Assembly (NCBI GenBank): GCA_011772205.1
Contig: WVZY01000022.1
Coordinates: forward strand, 124,001-188,000
DNA: 64,000 bases
Direction of reading: 5' to 3'
Source: Candidatus Latescibacterota bacterium
Lineage (GTDB): Bacteria; Krumholzibacteriota; Krumholzibacteriia; WVZY01
The position numbers were made by a program, and so were the translations under genes. Every line of letters starts with the position of its first letter. The first letter of the stretch is position 1. The notes below the pieces were generated by a model. That model saw only the letters and a program-made list of their open reading frames with translations, made no database searches and was not told the origin of the DNA. This document shows, piece by piece, positions 9,938 through 20,253 of the stretch.

Positions 9938-10684
9938 TTACTGGCTCTTTATCCAGTTTGCGATATCTTCGATGACAACCTCGGCCACGTGACCTGCCAC
10001 TTGATACTCTTCCGGAGAGCTTTTGCCATCGCCCTCCATGAACAAATGATTGAGCTTTGGATAACTCTCGAAAACGACGTTCTGCCGGTCGTTCAGCGCC
10101 CGCTTCCACCCCCAAAAATCCTCCATTGTCACCTGGTAATCCCTGCCGGCCTGAAGGATCAGCACATCACAATTTAAATGCCTTGCTGTTTCCAGTGGGT
10201 TGTAATCATGCAAATCCAGCCAATATTCCGCGGGCAGCCCGAGGGGTAACTCCTTTGAGGGGATCTCCGCGGAAAGCCAGGGATCTTTTACCATAGCAAC
10301 TTGCTGTTTGATTTTCTCCAACTGTTCCATCTCGCTATCAGAAACGAGGCCGTCGAGAGAATAGATGTAGGCCATCTGCTCGAGGATCGCGTCCTCCGAT
10401 GGTCGGCTCGGACCGGCCATCACAACGAAACCTGCGATTTCATGGTCCAGCATGCCGATTCTCGGGATCAGCTCGATCTGATGCGGAGGCATGGCGGCTT
10501 TCGTCGTACTGTCGAAATCCTCCCAGGCACTGGCATAGCTACCCGATGCAAGCATGCGAACGAAGCGCTCTCCCTTATCCTCATTGGTCATGGAATCCAA
10601 AGCGCTGATCCAGGGCACGATAGCCATCATGTAACCGCCTATCAATAAAGCAATTAGAAATTTGTGAAAATGCCGGCTTTTCAT
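9938..10684 (-). pseudogene. alpha/beta hydrolase (DUF3887-type N-term plus hydrolase C-term) with probable internal in-frame deletion
   Basis: N-term GERFVRMLASGSYASAWEDFDSTTKAAMPP joins directly to RIGMLDHEIAGFVVMAGPSRPSEDAILEQ...ILQAGRDYQVT...YPKLNHLF; the expected HGSG and GHSLGG region is absent. Confidence 0.65.
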
Positions 10685-10721
10685 GACCGAATGCCCCTTT
10701 TTGCAGAAAGCTCGAACGCCG

Positions 10722-11678
10722 TCATGGTTGTGTCTTCCAACGCCTGTGGGCCCAAAAATATTGATCCGGATATTTCCTGACAAACGATTCCAGTTGGGCC
10801 GTGTAGCGCTGCGTAAGGTCCCGAAGCGCCTCCTCATCTTGAAGGCTGTTATCCGGCCATATGGGTTTCAGAATCACGGCCGCATGCCTCCCGTCGCCCT
10901 GGCGCACAATAAATCCGGAAATGACCGGGCAGCTTCTCTGAATGGCCAATCTTGCCGGGCCACGAAATGTGGATGCGGGTTGCCCCAGGAAGTCCACAAA
11001 AATTCCCCCTCGCCTGGCATCCTGGTCAGCGAGAATCGCCACGAACGCGTTCTTGGAAAGAACACGGAGGGCGTGGCGGAGTCCGGCCTTGTACGAAATA
11101 ACCTGGATGTTCTGAAAGCGGCGCAAATTATTGATGAGCTCGTCAACGCGCTTGTTCGACTGCTCCCCGACGAGAACGTGAAAAGGATAGCCGCTCTGCG
11201 CGACCCTTGCAGCCAGGAGCTCCCAGGAACCAAAATGGCCGGTGAACAGCACCGCGCCCCTCCCTGCTTGGAGCGCTTCGTCGAAATACTCAGCCCCCTC
11301 TATCGATACCATGTGAAACAGTGACTCCTTCGAGAACCTTTTGAAAGCGGCAAACTCAACCACGGATCTTCCGAGATTCATGTAGGCGTTTCTTCCGATG
11401 TTTAGCGCCTCTTGATCGTCGACTTCGAGAGCCCTGCGTATATTGTCCAGACTAACGGATCGTCGGATGCGGAACACCGAAAACGCCAGCCACCCGAGCG
11501 CAGCTCCATAAGGATACAAAAGCCGCTGCGGCAGCAACGAAGCGCACCCGATGAGGAACCTCACCCCAACGTTTTCGAGCGCATGTCGGATCCGCTTATC
11601 CAATCGATGCCTCCGAAAGGCGCGATTTGCAGGCAAACCGCGTGAGAGCCGCGCGCTGACGAGGAGCACGACTTCCAC
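10722..11678 (-). CDS. LpxL/HtrB-family lysophospholipid (lipid A) acyltransferase
   Basis: GAVLFTGHFGSWELLA (HX4D/E-type), ADQDARRGGIFVDFLGQPASTFRGPARLA, QYFWAHRRWKT. Confidence 0.92.
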   Translation of the reverse strand: MEVVLLVSARLSRGLPANRAFRRHRLDKRIRHALENVGVRFLIGCASLLPQRLLYPYGAALGWLAFSVFRIRRSVSLDNIRRALEVDDQEALNIGRNAYMNLGRSVVEFAAFKRFSKESLFHMVSIEGAEYFDEALQAGRGAVLFTGHFGSWELLAARVAQSGYPFHVLVGEQSNKRVDELINNLRRFQNIQVISYKAGLRHALRVLSKNAFVAILADQDARRGGIFVDFLGQPASTFRGPARLAIQRSCPVISGFIVRQGDGRHAAVILKPIWPDNSLQDEEALRDLTQRYTAQLESFVRKYPDQYFWAHRRWKTQP

Positions 11679-11710
11679 CAGTCCATCTTATATCACTCGG
11701 GCTTGCTCCG

Positions 11711-12856
11711 TCAGCGCTTGAAATAGCAGCCCGCCAGATCGCGCCCGACCTCGCCGTTCATTTCCAGCTCGAACAGGATGCTTTGAATCAGTGCCACATC
11801 TTTGCCCAAATGCGCGGCAAGGGTGTCCGGATCAATTGGATGGGATGACAGCGCTGTGAGTACTTCGGATATCTCGGGCCGGGTGCTTTCCGGAGCACCA
11901 TCATTTTTCGCCATCCCGTTCCGCACCTTCGCCGGAGCGGCACCCATGCGATGATCCTCTGCGGTGATGTTCTCGCGGAGGAGAGGGACTGCTTGGAGAA
12001 TATCTTCTGCGCTCTCTACTAGGACTGCTCCCGATTTGAGAAGGCTATTTACACCGCGGCTCCTGAAATCACCCGGGAAGCCCGGAACCGCCCCCACTTC
12101 CCGCCCTTGCTCGAGCGCCCACCGCGCCGTAATCCTCGCGCCGCTCTTCTGTCCTGCTTCCACAACAACCACGATTTTCGAAACCGCGCTGATCAACCGG
12201 TTCCTGAGGGGGAACACATGGCTCTGAGGTATCATTCGCATCAGTTGTTCCGTAACGATGCATCCTCTGGAAGCAATCTGATTCATGAGCCAGCGGTTCT
12301 CTGCCGGGTAGCAGACATCTAGACCGGTTCCAATAATACCCACCGCAGGGCCATCGCCTTCGAGAGAACCCTCATGTGCGGCCGCATCGATCCCCCTGGC
12401 GAGCCCGCTGACCACCATAATGCCGAGCTGTGAGAGATCCCGTGCAAGATTTCGCGCAAAGGCGGTGCCCCTGGGGGAGGGCTTACGGGTGCCCACTATT
12501 GCCACCCCGCGCTTATCGAGGCTCTTGAGATCCCCTCCATAAAAAAGGATCGGCGGAGGATCTTGAATATCTCGCAGGTACCTCGGATATGCCGCATCCG
12601 AGAAACACACTACTCCAGCGCCCGAGCTCTCGATTTTTTCTATCTGCCGCTCGAACTCTCCCCAGCGGGTACTTCCGATCGCCGTCCCAAGCAGGATGGA
12701 AATCTCTCTCCGCCCGCGAGGTGATTTCAACTTATAAAAGGCTCCTTCGAGTGACGCGCCCGCACATTCCCACAATTTCCTGCAAGCTCCCGGGCCGGCA
12801 CCTTTCGACAACAGCAGCGCGAGAAACGGATAATAAGATCGAAACACTTCATCCAC
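11711..12856 (-). CDS. dprA: DNA-processing protein DprA
   Basis: VAIVGTRKPSPRGTAFARNLARDLSQLGIMVVSGLARGIDAAAHEGSL Rossmann domain; C-terminal winged helix. Confidence 0.95.
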   Translation of the reverse strand: MDEVFRSYYPFLALLLSKGAGPGACRKLWECAGASLEGAFYKLKSPRGRREISILLGTAIGSTRWGEFERQIEKIESSGAGVVCFSDAAYPRYLRDIQDPPPILFYGGDLKSLDKRGVAIVGTRKPSPRGTAFARNLARDLSQLGIMVVSGLARGIDAAAHEGSLEGDGPAVGIIGTGLDVCYPAENRWLMNQIASRGCIVTEQLMRMIPQSHVFPLRNRLISAVSKIVVVVEAGQKSGARITARWALEQGREVGAVPGFPGDFRSRGVNSLLKSGAVLVESAEDILQAVPLLRENITAEDHRMGAAPAKVRNGMAKNDGAPESTRPEISEVLTALSSHPIDPDTLAAHLGKDVALIQSILFELEMNGEVGRDLAGCYFKR

Positions 12857-12917
12857 CCCTCCCCATCAATTTTACAAAGAACAACTTCTCGATCCCACGT
12901 CGTATCAGGAACGAATG

Positions 12918-13901
12918 CTAACCGAGCGCCGACCCAATCGCGCGAATCAACTCATCGAGGCCTTCACGGCTCACGGATGAGATTGGAACCACCTTCTGGT
13001 GCAATGAGAGCAGCGATGGATCCACTCCGCGGATTCCACCAGGAAGGAGATCGCATTTCGTCAGCGCGATCAGACTGCGCTTCTCAAGGATTGCCGGATC
13101 GTAATACAGGATCTCATTGCGAAGGGATGCATAGCTCTCCGCGGGCTCGGGGACGGTAACGTCGACGAGATACACGAGCACCCGGCAACGCTCGATGTGC
13201 CGGAGAAAGTCCTTTCCCATCCCTTTCCCCTCATGTGCGCCTTCGATCAAACCCGGGATGTCGACCATTACGAAAGATTTGTACTCTTCCAATCGAACGA
13301 CACCAAGAACCGGTTTCTTCGTTGTAAACGGATAGGGGGCGATTTTCGGGTGTGCGGCGCTCACGGTGCTCAAAAGAGTGGATTTGCCCGCGTTCGGTTC
13401 CCCGACGAGGCCCACATCGGCAATCAGTTTGAGGGTGAGCTCGAGCTGTTTTTCTTCCCCCGGCTCCCCACACGTGAACTTTCGCGGCGCCCGGTTCCGT
13501 GGAGTTGCAAACCGCTCGTTACCAATCCCCCCCTTTCCACCGCGGGCCACAACGAACCGCTCGCCGTCTTCGAGAAGCTCGCAGCAGATTCGACCGGAAT
13601 CGGTGTCTTTCACAACGGTTCCGCAGGGAACGAGTATCGTTGTGTCCTTGCCGTCGCTTCCTTTCTGACTTTTCCCTTTGCCGTGCTCCCCATTGCCGGC
13701 ATGGTACTTCCGGCGGTAATGGAGATCGATCAGTGTCCCGAGATCTTTCGATGCTTGAACAACGACGTCTCCGCCTTTGCCGCCGTCACCGCCGTTGGGT
13801 CCGCCCCTCGGCACGAACTTTTCTCGCCTGAAACTCACACAACCATCACCGCCGCGCCCGGCGGCAACATCTACTGTTACGAGGTCGATGAACGTCGTCA
13901 A
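12918..13901 (-). CDS. obgE: GTPase Obg
   Basis: FIDLVTVDVAAGRGGDGCVSFRREKFVPRGGPNGGDGGKGGD; GEPNAGKSTLL; VDIPGLIEGAHEGKGMG. Confidence 0.97.
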   Translation of the reverse strand: MTTFIDLVTVDVAAGRGGDGCVSFRREKFVPRGGPNGGDGGKGGDVVVQASKDLGTLIDLHYRRKYHAGNGEHGKGKSQKGSDGKDTTILVPCGTVVKDTDSGRICCELLEDGERFVVARGGKGGIGNERFATPRNRAPRKFTCGEPGEEKQLELTLKLIADVGLVGEPNAGKSTLLSTVSAAHPKIAPYPFTTKKPVLGVVRLEEYKSFVMVDIPGLIEGAHEGKGMGKDFLRHIERCRVLVYLVDVTVPEPAESYASLRNEILYYDPAILEKRSLIALTKCDLLPGGIRGVDPSLLSLHQKVVPISSVSREGLDELIRAIGSALG

Positions 13902-14045
13902 AATGTCCCCTCGGCAGTCAGACCAATTGTCAATTGCATCGCTTACGAACTCAGAGGTTTTCGCTGGGAGGAAAATATCGATGAGCGGCCCGCTGGAGAA
14001 GGTGGCACCGATGTTAGCAAGCGAGCCGGCTTGGAGTCAATAAAG

Positions 14046-14534
14046 CTATCGCCTGCCTCGTTTGAGCCTTTGCTCAAGCGCTTTCCGGACCGGCTCCGGT
14101 ACGAGGCAGGAGATATCACCCCCGAGAGAGAAGATTTCGCGCACCAATTGGCTGTGTAGATAAATGTGCTGCTCGCTCGGCATCATGAAAATCGTCTCGA
14201 AGCCTGGATTGAGTTTGCGATTCATCAGCGCCATCATCATTTCATATTCAAAATCCGAGACCGCACGAAGCCCCCTGATAACCACGTCCGCGGAGAGGCG
14301 CTCGCACTCTTCGGCGAGAAGACCCGAGAAAGATTCTACCGAAACGTTCTTCATCTCGGTGGTGCATTTTTCCACGAGACGCTTCCGGAGCTGCAAAGGC
14401 AGATTGGTCTCCTTATGGACGCCCCGAGCGATGGCGATCACCAGCGAATCGAACAGCTTGCTCGCCCTTTCGATGATATCGAGATGGCCGTTCGTGATCG
14501 GGTCGAATGTTCCCGGATATAATGCTTTCGTCAT
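14046..14534 (-). CDS. coaD: phosphopantetheine adenylyltransferase
   Basis: MTKALYPGTFDPITNGHLDIIERA; start re-set to 14534, overlapping the rsmD stop. Confidence 0.95.
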   Translation of the reverse strand: MTKALYPGTFDPITNGHLDIIERASKLFDSLVIAIARGVHKETNLPLQLRKRLVEKCTTEMKNVSVESFSGLLAEECERLSADVVIRGLRAVSDFEYEMMMALMNRKLNPGFETIFMMPSEQHIYLHSQLVREIFSLGGDISCLVPEPVRKALEQRLKRGRR

Positions 14535-15118
14535 CGTTCGCCTCCTCCTGCGGGAAGGAAATGACTTACCCATGTCCCTCCGAATCTCCTGATCTTCGTT
14601 CGCTCGAGCGGCAGGTTCTCGTCAAGGATCAGGTCTTTGCTGTGTTCCAAAATGATCAGGCACTTCATAGGATAACGCAGAGACCCGAGAAATGCCAGCA
14701 GCATGGCCGAGTCTTCCCCCCCATAAAAAGGATCGGCGTAGACGATATCTGGACGGATCCTCCGGATGTTCGCATTTGCGAGAAAATCGAAAACGCTCAC
14801 CGGATGCACGCTCACGCGATCCCTTCCCAGCCCGCATGCCTTTAGGTTCTCTCGGAGCAGTCGTACCGCTTCGTGGTCGTTTTCAACGAAATGGGCAAAA
14901 CCGGCACCGCGGCTCACGGCCTCGATACCCACTCCTCCTGCGCCTGCAAACAGGTCGAGAAACACCGCGCCTGGCACCGATCCAGCGATCGAATCGAATA
15001 CCGCCGCCTTCGTTTGCTGCATTGTCGGCCGAATCGCTCTTCCCGGAGGATACCGGAGTCGGGTCCCCTTCAGGAACCCAGCAATCACCCGAACCTCTCG
15101 TTTTGATCTCTCTGCCAT
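14531..15118 (-). CDS. rsmD: 16S rRNA (guanine966-N2)-methyltransferase RsmD
   Basis: VRVIAGFLKGTRLRYPPGRAIRPTMQQTKAAVFDSI; DLFAGAGGVGIEAVSRGA; ADPFY. Confidence 0.93.
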   Translation of the reverse strand: MAERSKREVRVIAGFLKGTRLRYPPGRAIRPTMQQTKAAVFDSIAGSVPGAVFLDLFAGAGGVGIEAVSRGAGFAHFVENDHEAVRLLRENLKACGLGRDRVSVHPVSVFDFLANANIRRIRPDIVYADPFYGGEDSAMLLAFLGSLRYPMKCLIILEHSKDLILDENLPLERTKIRRFGGTWVSHFLPAGGGER

Positions 15119-15330
15119 GGAACCACGTTTTTCCCTGCCGGGCACTGCGGAACGGCCCTCTTTCGAATCCAGCCCTTACTATAAAAAAAGAAAAGGCAGT
15201 GGGGCAAGCGATATGACAGTCTCTATCCGATACCCGGTGAAGTCTGCATGAAAGGCCGAGTATTGTGTCAAGTGCGACCTGCCAAAGCAATCATAGTAAA
15301 TCCCAGAAAATCAACAGGACAAGGAATTAC

Positions 15331-15369
15331 AAAAGAAAAAGCGGCGGGGCAATGTGCTTGCCCCGCCGC
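15331..15369 (-). terminator. intrinsic terminator downstream of pilQ
   Basis: 12-bp stem GCGGCGGGGCAA/TTGCCCCGCCGC, 5-nt loop, followed on the minus strand by TTTTTCTTTT. Confidence 0.92.
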
Positions 15370-15405
15370 TCTCAGCCGCGGACCGGGTGTTCTTGGCTTC
15401 ACCTA

Positions 15406-17430
15406 TTACGAGGACCCACCAAAATGGGGGCCGATGATCTTCGGAGTCACGAATATGATCATTTCGCGCTTTTTCGTTGTCTCGTTTTGGAATTTAAAGA
15501 GGTTACCCAGCACCGGAATGTCCATTAGAACAGGCACTCCGTTTTCGATATTGCTCTCCACTTCGTTGATCAGTCCACCGATCACAGCGGTTTCTCCATC
15601 AGACACGACCACACGCGTGTCGGCCTCGCTGATCGAAATGATCACGCCGCCCTGAACGGTTGCCTGGGCACTGAGCTCGCTGATCTCGGGATGGAGATCC
15701 ATGGTGATGGTGTTGTCCGAGTTCACATGAGGAGTCACTTTGAGCATGATGCCGACTTTCGTGAGTTCGGTGATCGGATTCCCTGCCTCGTCCGATACGA
15801 TGAGAGGGATTTCCTTGCCCACGAGGATTTGTGCCTCCCGATTGTCGGCCGTAACGATACGTGGGTTGGAGATGATGTTCGCCTTGTTTTCTTTCTCGAG
15901 CATGTCGATGGTGGTCAGCACCTCTCCCCACGATCGGACCGTTCCCACTCGGAATGTCCCAACAGGCTGGGCAACGCGAGCATCGACAAGCGCATCTCCC
16001 ATGACGCTCACTTCTGACGGCATGAGGTTTACCACGTCCCAGCGCACGCCGAATTCTCGACTGGCCTCGAAGTCCACGTCGACCATCTTGGCAACGATCT
16101 CGACTTGCTGAAGCTTATTGTCGAGCTTCATCGCCATGACCTCGACCTCGTCGATATTCTTCTTGATATCGGTAACGACCATGGCATTGCTTCCCTTCTC
16201 TATCTCGATATTTCCTCTCTTCGATACGATTCGCTGGAGAGCATTCTTCATTTCCTCGGCATTGGCAAAACTCAACGGAATAATTCTCGTTTCCAGCGGG
16301 AGAAGATCGTCCTTCTTCCTTTCCGCTGCTTGCACCGCAAGCTCTTCTTCAGTTAATTGGTCGACTGTAGAGACCCTGATGATTCCGTACTCTTCCCTGA
16401 AGCCGAAACCGTAGGACTTCAAAATGATATCGAGAGCCTGGCGCCAGGGTACATTCTTCAAATGAGCCGTTACCTCACCGGTTACTTCCGGACCGGATAT
16501 GATATTTCTTCCGGAGTATTCCGACAGGCTCATTAGCACACTCTTGATATCGGCAGCCTGGACATCAATTGTAACGGGGCGATTTGTTACGCCGCTAACG
16601 CTCGGCGAGAAAGCGCCGGTCTCCTGACTAAAATCGGCGCCGGTAGCTGGGTTGCCCGAGCTCGTTCTCCATGCCCTCGCAATCGAAGCTTCAGGCGCTG
16701 AGCTCTCATCGCTGGTTGAACTGCTCTTCTTGGGGGTTCTCTGGGTTGTCTGAACCGTCTGATCGGTTTGGCCAGAAGGCGCAGGGATCCGCTCACTCCA
16801 TGCGTTCATTGCAGGAGCGGTGGACGGAACGCTAACCTGAGATGCGGGCTCTTTCTTGGGCGTATGATCCTGCTCGGCCTTCTTTTTGGCAGGAGCGGCT
16901 GCCTGGGGATCAATAGGGAAAAAAGACGCCTGCGTGGGTGTTGGCTGTCCGGGCGTAACCTGTGATTTCGTTTCGCTGGGCGAGCTCTGGGATTTCGTCT
17001 CTGCAGGCGAACTTTTCGGTTTGGCCCCTGAGAAGAATTCAATGACTATGTTGTTTCCGGAACGAGCGATCTCATAGGATGCGTCCTCGTTGATATCGAA
17101 CACCACCCGAGTCACTTCTTGCGGCGAGTTCGTGAACTGGCTCGTTCTTACCCTCTGAACGAACTTGCCGTCGCCTAGAAACGTCTTTTTATCCAACTGG
17201 TGCCGCGCCCCAACGAAATCCAGCACGACCCGGCGAGGATTCTCAAGCCGGAATTCTTGAAGCTCGACTTCCCCTTTTTTCTCTATGGAGCAAGTAGTCA
17301 TTTCCAAACTGGACTCCATTTTTAGCGAAATAACGCTCGGAACGTCACCCGTGGCAGACGACGCCAGGGCAATTGCCCCAACGAGCAGTAAGATGATCAC
17401 CGACCTGCGGACAAAGGACAGCTTTTTCAT
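15406..17430 (-). CDS. pilQ: type IV pilus secretin PilQ
   Basis: AMIN-like N-term; secretin/TonB short domain VTIDVQAADIKSVLMSLSEYSGRNIISGPEVTGEVT; VPVLMDIPVLGNLFKFQNETTKKREMIIFVTPKII. Confidence 0.96.
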   Translation of the reverse strand: MKKLSFVRRSVIILLLVGAIALASSATGDVPSVISLKMESSLEMTTCSIEKKGEVELQEFRLENPRRVVLDFVGARHQLDKKTFLGDGKFVQRVRTSQFTNSPQEVTRVVFDINEDASYEIARSGNNIVIEFFSGAKPKSSPAETKSQSSPSETKSQVTPGQPTPTQASFFPIDPQAAAPAKKKAEQDHTPKKEPASQVSVPSTAPAMNAWSERIPAPSGQTDQTVQTTQRTPKKSSSTSDESSAPEASIARAWRTSSGNPATGADFSQETGAFSPSVSGVTNRPVTIDVQAADIKSVLMSLSEYSGRNIISGPEVTGEVTAHLKNVPWRQALDIILKSYGFGFREEYGIIRVSTVDQLTEEELAVQAAERKKDDLLPLETRIIPLSFANAEEMKNALQRIVSKRGNIEIEKGSNAMVVTDIKKNIDEVEVMAMKLDNKLQQVEIVAKMVDVDFEASREFGVRWDVVNLMPSEVSVMGDALVDARVAQPVGTFRVGTVRSWGEVLTTIDMLEKENKANIISNPRIVTADNREAQILVGKEIPLIVSDEAGNPITELTKVGIMLKVTPHVNSDNTITMDLHPEISELSAQATVQGGVIISISEADTRVVVSDGETAVIGGLINEVESNIENGVPVLMDIPVLGNLFKFQNETTKKREMIIFVTPKIIGPHFGGSS

Positions 17431-17879
17431 TTCATGACTCCTTCTTCGCGTTTGGTTAGGTGCAGCGTGAACTTCGTCGTCTGCCCAAAGTTCGTCACGC
17501 GGGCAACCATTGATTTCTCCCCAATGGCGACGACCGAACCATTTTTAACTCGATCGCCGACTCTCAGAATGTAGCTGTAGCCCTTTTCATCTTCGAGGAG
17601 TGCGAATCGATCGAGCTCTCCTCTGATTATCCCAACGAGCTCAACGGCATTGAGATCGACGATGGTCATTTTGGTGTTCCTTACGAAATCGCCGACAATG
17701 AGCGACTTGAAGGGGTCCCTCCTATTGAAAGCGCTGTAATAGTATTTATTCTCCCGGAGCCTGACCTTTTTGGATTCGGCTCCCACCGAGTCGATGAAAA
17801 GCACCGCCAAACATCCGGCAGCAATTAATACGGCGCCGAAAAGTGCCTTCTTATGTCTATTGAGTGGTAGCGATCTCAT
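17427..17879 (-). CDS. pilP: type IV pilus assembly protein PilP
   Basis: NRRDPFKSLIVGD..ELVGIIRGELDRFALLEDEKGYSYILRVGDRV; position between pilO and pilQ. Confidence 0.85.
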   Translation of the reverse strand: MRSLPLNRHKKALFGAVLIAAGCLAVLFIDSVGAESKKVRLRENKYYYSAFNRRDPFKSLIVGDFVRNTKMTIVDLNAVELVGIIRGELDRFALLEDEKGYSYILRVGDRVKNGSVVAIGEKSMVARVTNFGQTTKFTLHLTKREEGVMK

Positions 17880-18468
17880 AAGCGCCTCCAGGGAGCGTGT
17901 ACGCGGTGAGGGTGAATTCCGCCAACACAGTTTCGCTAGATTCTCCTTTTTCGCCTTTCCTTCCGGTCGTTCTAGGAGATTCGAGACTCAAGCCAGATAC
18001 GTTGACTATTCGAGGCAGGTTTGCGAGTCTGCTGAGAAATATGCCGACTTGATGAAAACCTCCCTTTACCTTCACTTTTATCGGATGCGAAGTAAAAAAC
18101 TCTTGCTGCACAGGATTCTGCGGCTGAAAAAGGGCAAACTTGACTCCAGCTTTGTTTCCTGCCGTGGTAACCTTTCGCAAAAGGTCGGGCATTTCCTTCT
18201 CCTCGGGGAGCAGCTCTTGAGCAGACATCCATTGATCGTGGAGCCTCTCGTATTCCGCTTCCAACTGGGCCAGCTTCCCCACTATTTTCCTTGCTTTTTC
18301 GAGCTCGGCGCTGAGCTTTGAATACTCCTTCTCCATTTCTTCGATATTGGCCTTTCGCGCCCTGTAGCAGAACGAGAAGAACGTGCAGCCGAAGTACACA
18401 TAGCTCACAATGCAGACGAGCACGATACCTATCAGGATCTTTTGAGCTTTAGGATTCTTGAGGTCCAT
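17857..18468 (-). CDS. pilO: type IV pilus inner-membrane protein PilO
   Basis: N-terminal TM, coiled coil, LLPEEKEMPDLLRKVTTAGNKAGV; position. Confidence 0.88.
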   Translation of the reverse strand: MDLKNPKAQKILIGIVLVCIVSYVYFGCTFFSFCYRARKANIEEMEKEYSKLSAELEKARKIVGKLAQLEAEYERLHDQWMSAQELLPEEKEMPDLLRKVTTAGNKAGVKFALFQPQNPVQQEFFTSHPIKVKVKGGFHQVGIFLSRLANLPRIVNVSGLSLESPRTTGRKGEKGESSETVLAEFTLTAYTLPGGAYEIATTQ

Positions 18469-18499
18469 GACCTAACCTTCCGCTTGCGTTCGTATTCGA

Positions 18500-19063
18500 T
18501 TACCAGGGCACAATTGCGGACTCCAACGCAAATTGGATCACGCGGTGGTCGTGAATAGTGCCTTCTTGGGCGACCGACAGCATCACTTCCCCGAATCGAT
18601 CGGACTTCTCCAGGTTGTTCATCAAATCAGCGATGATATAATTCGAAAAGGTGACACCTTCAATGGTGACCATTGATCCACCCTGCTCTCTCACAATGGT
18701 CAGCCAGCAGTTTGCAGGGAGCTTTTCGCTGATGTCGTTCAAAACTTGAACCCTGAAGTATCTATCTTTGTCCAGATTGGCGATGATGCCCAATCTTTTG
18801 TTCACCTCTTCTCTCTCTTTGGTGAGCTTCCTGATCTTTGCAAGCTGCGGAGCGAGCGCTGCAGATTCCTGCTTGGCTTTCTCGATCTTCTGCTCCAGCT
18901 CGCCTACGCGTCTAGCTTGGAGCGTAGCGATCGCAAATATCACACCGAAATAAACAATGGCGATCATAATGGACCACAACACCGCTGAGCCGGAGATCGT
19001 TGGCAGCTTGATCTTTCTCGTTTTCTTTCTGTCTTCCAGCGGGAGCAGGTTGATTTTTATCAT
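18500..19063 (-). CDS. pilN: type IV pilus assembly protein PilN
   Basis: MIKINLLPLEDRKKTRK signature, single TM, position. Confidence 0.92.
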   Translation of the reverse strand: MIKINLLPLEDRKKTRKIKLPTISGSAVLWSIMIAIVYFGVIFAIATLQARRVGELEQKIEKAKQESAALAPQLAKIRKLTKEREEVNKRLGIIANLDKDRYFRVQVLNDISEKLPANCWLTIVREQGGSMVTIEGVTFSNYIIADLMNNLEKSDRFGEVMLSVAQEGTIHDHRVIQFALESAIVPW

Positions 19064-20125
19064 CTACTTCTCCTCCCTTCTCAGTGCGAGGCCCATTGAA
19101 ACTGTCAGCAGCGGTCCAACTTTTTCCAGTTCAATAGCGTCCTCTTCGGACATGTTTTCGGCCCGGTCCATTCTGGCCACTGCGTCGTTGACTTTGAACT
19201 CGATCCCGTGCTTTTCGCTGAGTATTTCTCGCAGCCAGGGGAGACGCGCCCCACCACCGCTGAGAATCACTTCATCGATCTGTTCGGCATCCCCCGCCGT
19301 CTTGAGGAATGAAATCGATCGCTCGATACCCATGGAAAGTTCTTCTGATGCGACTGCTATAACCTTCCGGCATTTTTCAGTATCTTCAATTTCTTCTTCC
19401 TCGTGTAGAATCGCTTCCGCTTCCTCCAATCCAATACCCATATCCCGCTGCATCGATTCAAGAAACACGTTGCTCCCGATGCTCAAATCACGGGTAAAGT
19501 GAGGAATGTTATTTTGAACGATGTTTATGTTCGTCGTCTCCGAACCGATATTGATCAGACCGGTGACGATGTTCTCGGTTCCCGCACGAGTAACTTCGTA
19601 TGCATTCTGGATGGCAAATGAATCGACATCTATGATGACTGGGTTGAAACCCGCCTCTCGAATGAGGTCGGCGTGCGTGGTCACCATCTCTTTCTTCGCT
19701 GCGACGAGAAGGATCTCCATTTGATTCGCGCCAACATCCTCTTTCAATATCTGGAAATCGAGACACACATCATCGATATCGAAAGGAACGTGTTGCTCCG
19801 CCTCCCAGAAGATCGCTTCCTTCGCATCGTCGGGATTCATTTTGTCCATAACGACCTTCTTCACGATCACCGCCCTTCCCGAGACAGCCGTATTGATGTT
19901 ACTCTGTTTGATTCCCGCTTTCGTCGCGCACTCATTGATTCCTTCGATCACCAAGCTTCGGTCCATGATCTCGCCTTCGACGATCGCTTCAGAAGGCAGC
20001 TTGATGATTCCGTACTTGCTGAGAACGGGCTGCTCTTTCGAATGATCGATCTCTACGATTTTTATCAGGCTCGATCCGATATCCAGCCCCACAGATGATT
20101 TGCCTTTTTTCGAGAAGAGTTTCAT
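19064..20125 (-). CDS. pilM: type IV pilus assembly protein PilM (actin-like)
   Basis: KGKSSVGLDIGSSLIKIVEID; VILSGGGARLPWLREIL; start re-set to ATG at 20125. Confidence 0.95.
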   Translation of the reverse strand: MKLFSKKGKSSVGLDIGSSLIKIVEIDHSKEQPVLSKYGIIKLPSEAIVEGEIMDRSLVIEGINECATKAGIKQSNINTAVSGRAVIVKKVVMDKMNPDDAKEAIFWEAEQHVPFDIDDVCLDFQILKEDVGANQMEILLVAAKKEMVTTHADLIREAGFNPVIIDVDSFAIQNAYEVTRAGTENIVTGLINIGSETTNINIVQNNIPHFTRDLSIGSNVFLESMQRDMGIGLEEAEAILHEEEEIEDTEKCRKVIAVASEELSMGIERSISFLKTAGDAEQIDEVILSGGGARLPWLREILSEKHGIEFKVNDAVARMDRAENMSEEDAIELEKVGPLLTVSMGLALRREEK

Positions 20126-20238
20126 ATTCGTACCCGCCTTCTCGTCGAACGGATGCAAACCGAGCCGGAATCGGACACGCCGCCGCTCGGCCCCAAATTA
20201 AGCGCATGATTTGATACGCCTTACTGAGTGGCTCAATG

Positions 20239-20253
20239 GCAACAAATATGCCA
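20239..20253 (-). promoter_or_regulatory. sigma-54 (-24/-12) promoter upstream of pilM
   Basis: Minus strand TGGCATATTTGTTGC; about 115 bp upstream of the pilM ATG. Confidence 0.8.

Noticed and set aside
15211-15225. Possible fourth sigma-54 site upstream of rsmD (GCAAGCGATATGACA on plus; TGTCATATCGCTTGC on minus)
   Set aside because: The essential GG of the -24 element is replaced (TGTC instead of TGGC), so it is unlikely to be functional.
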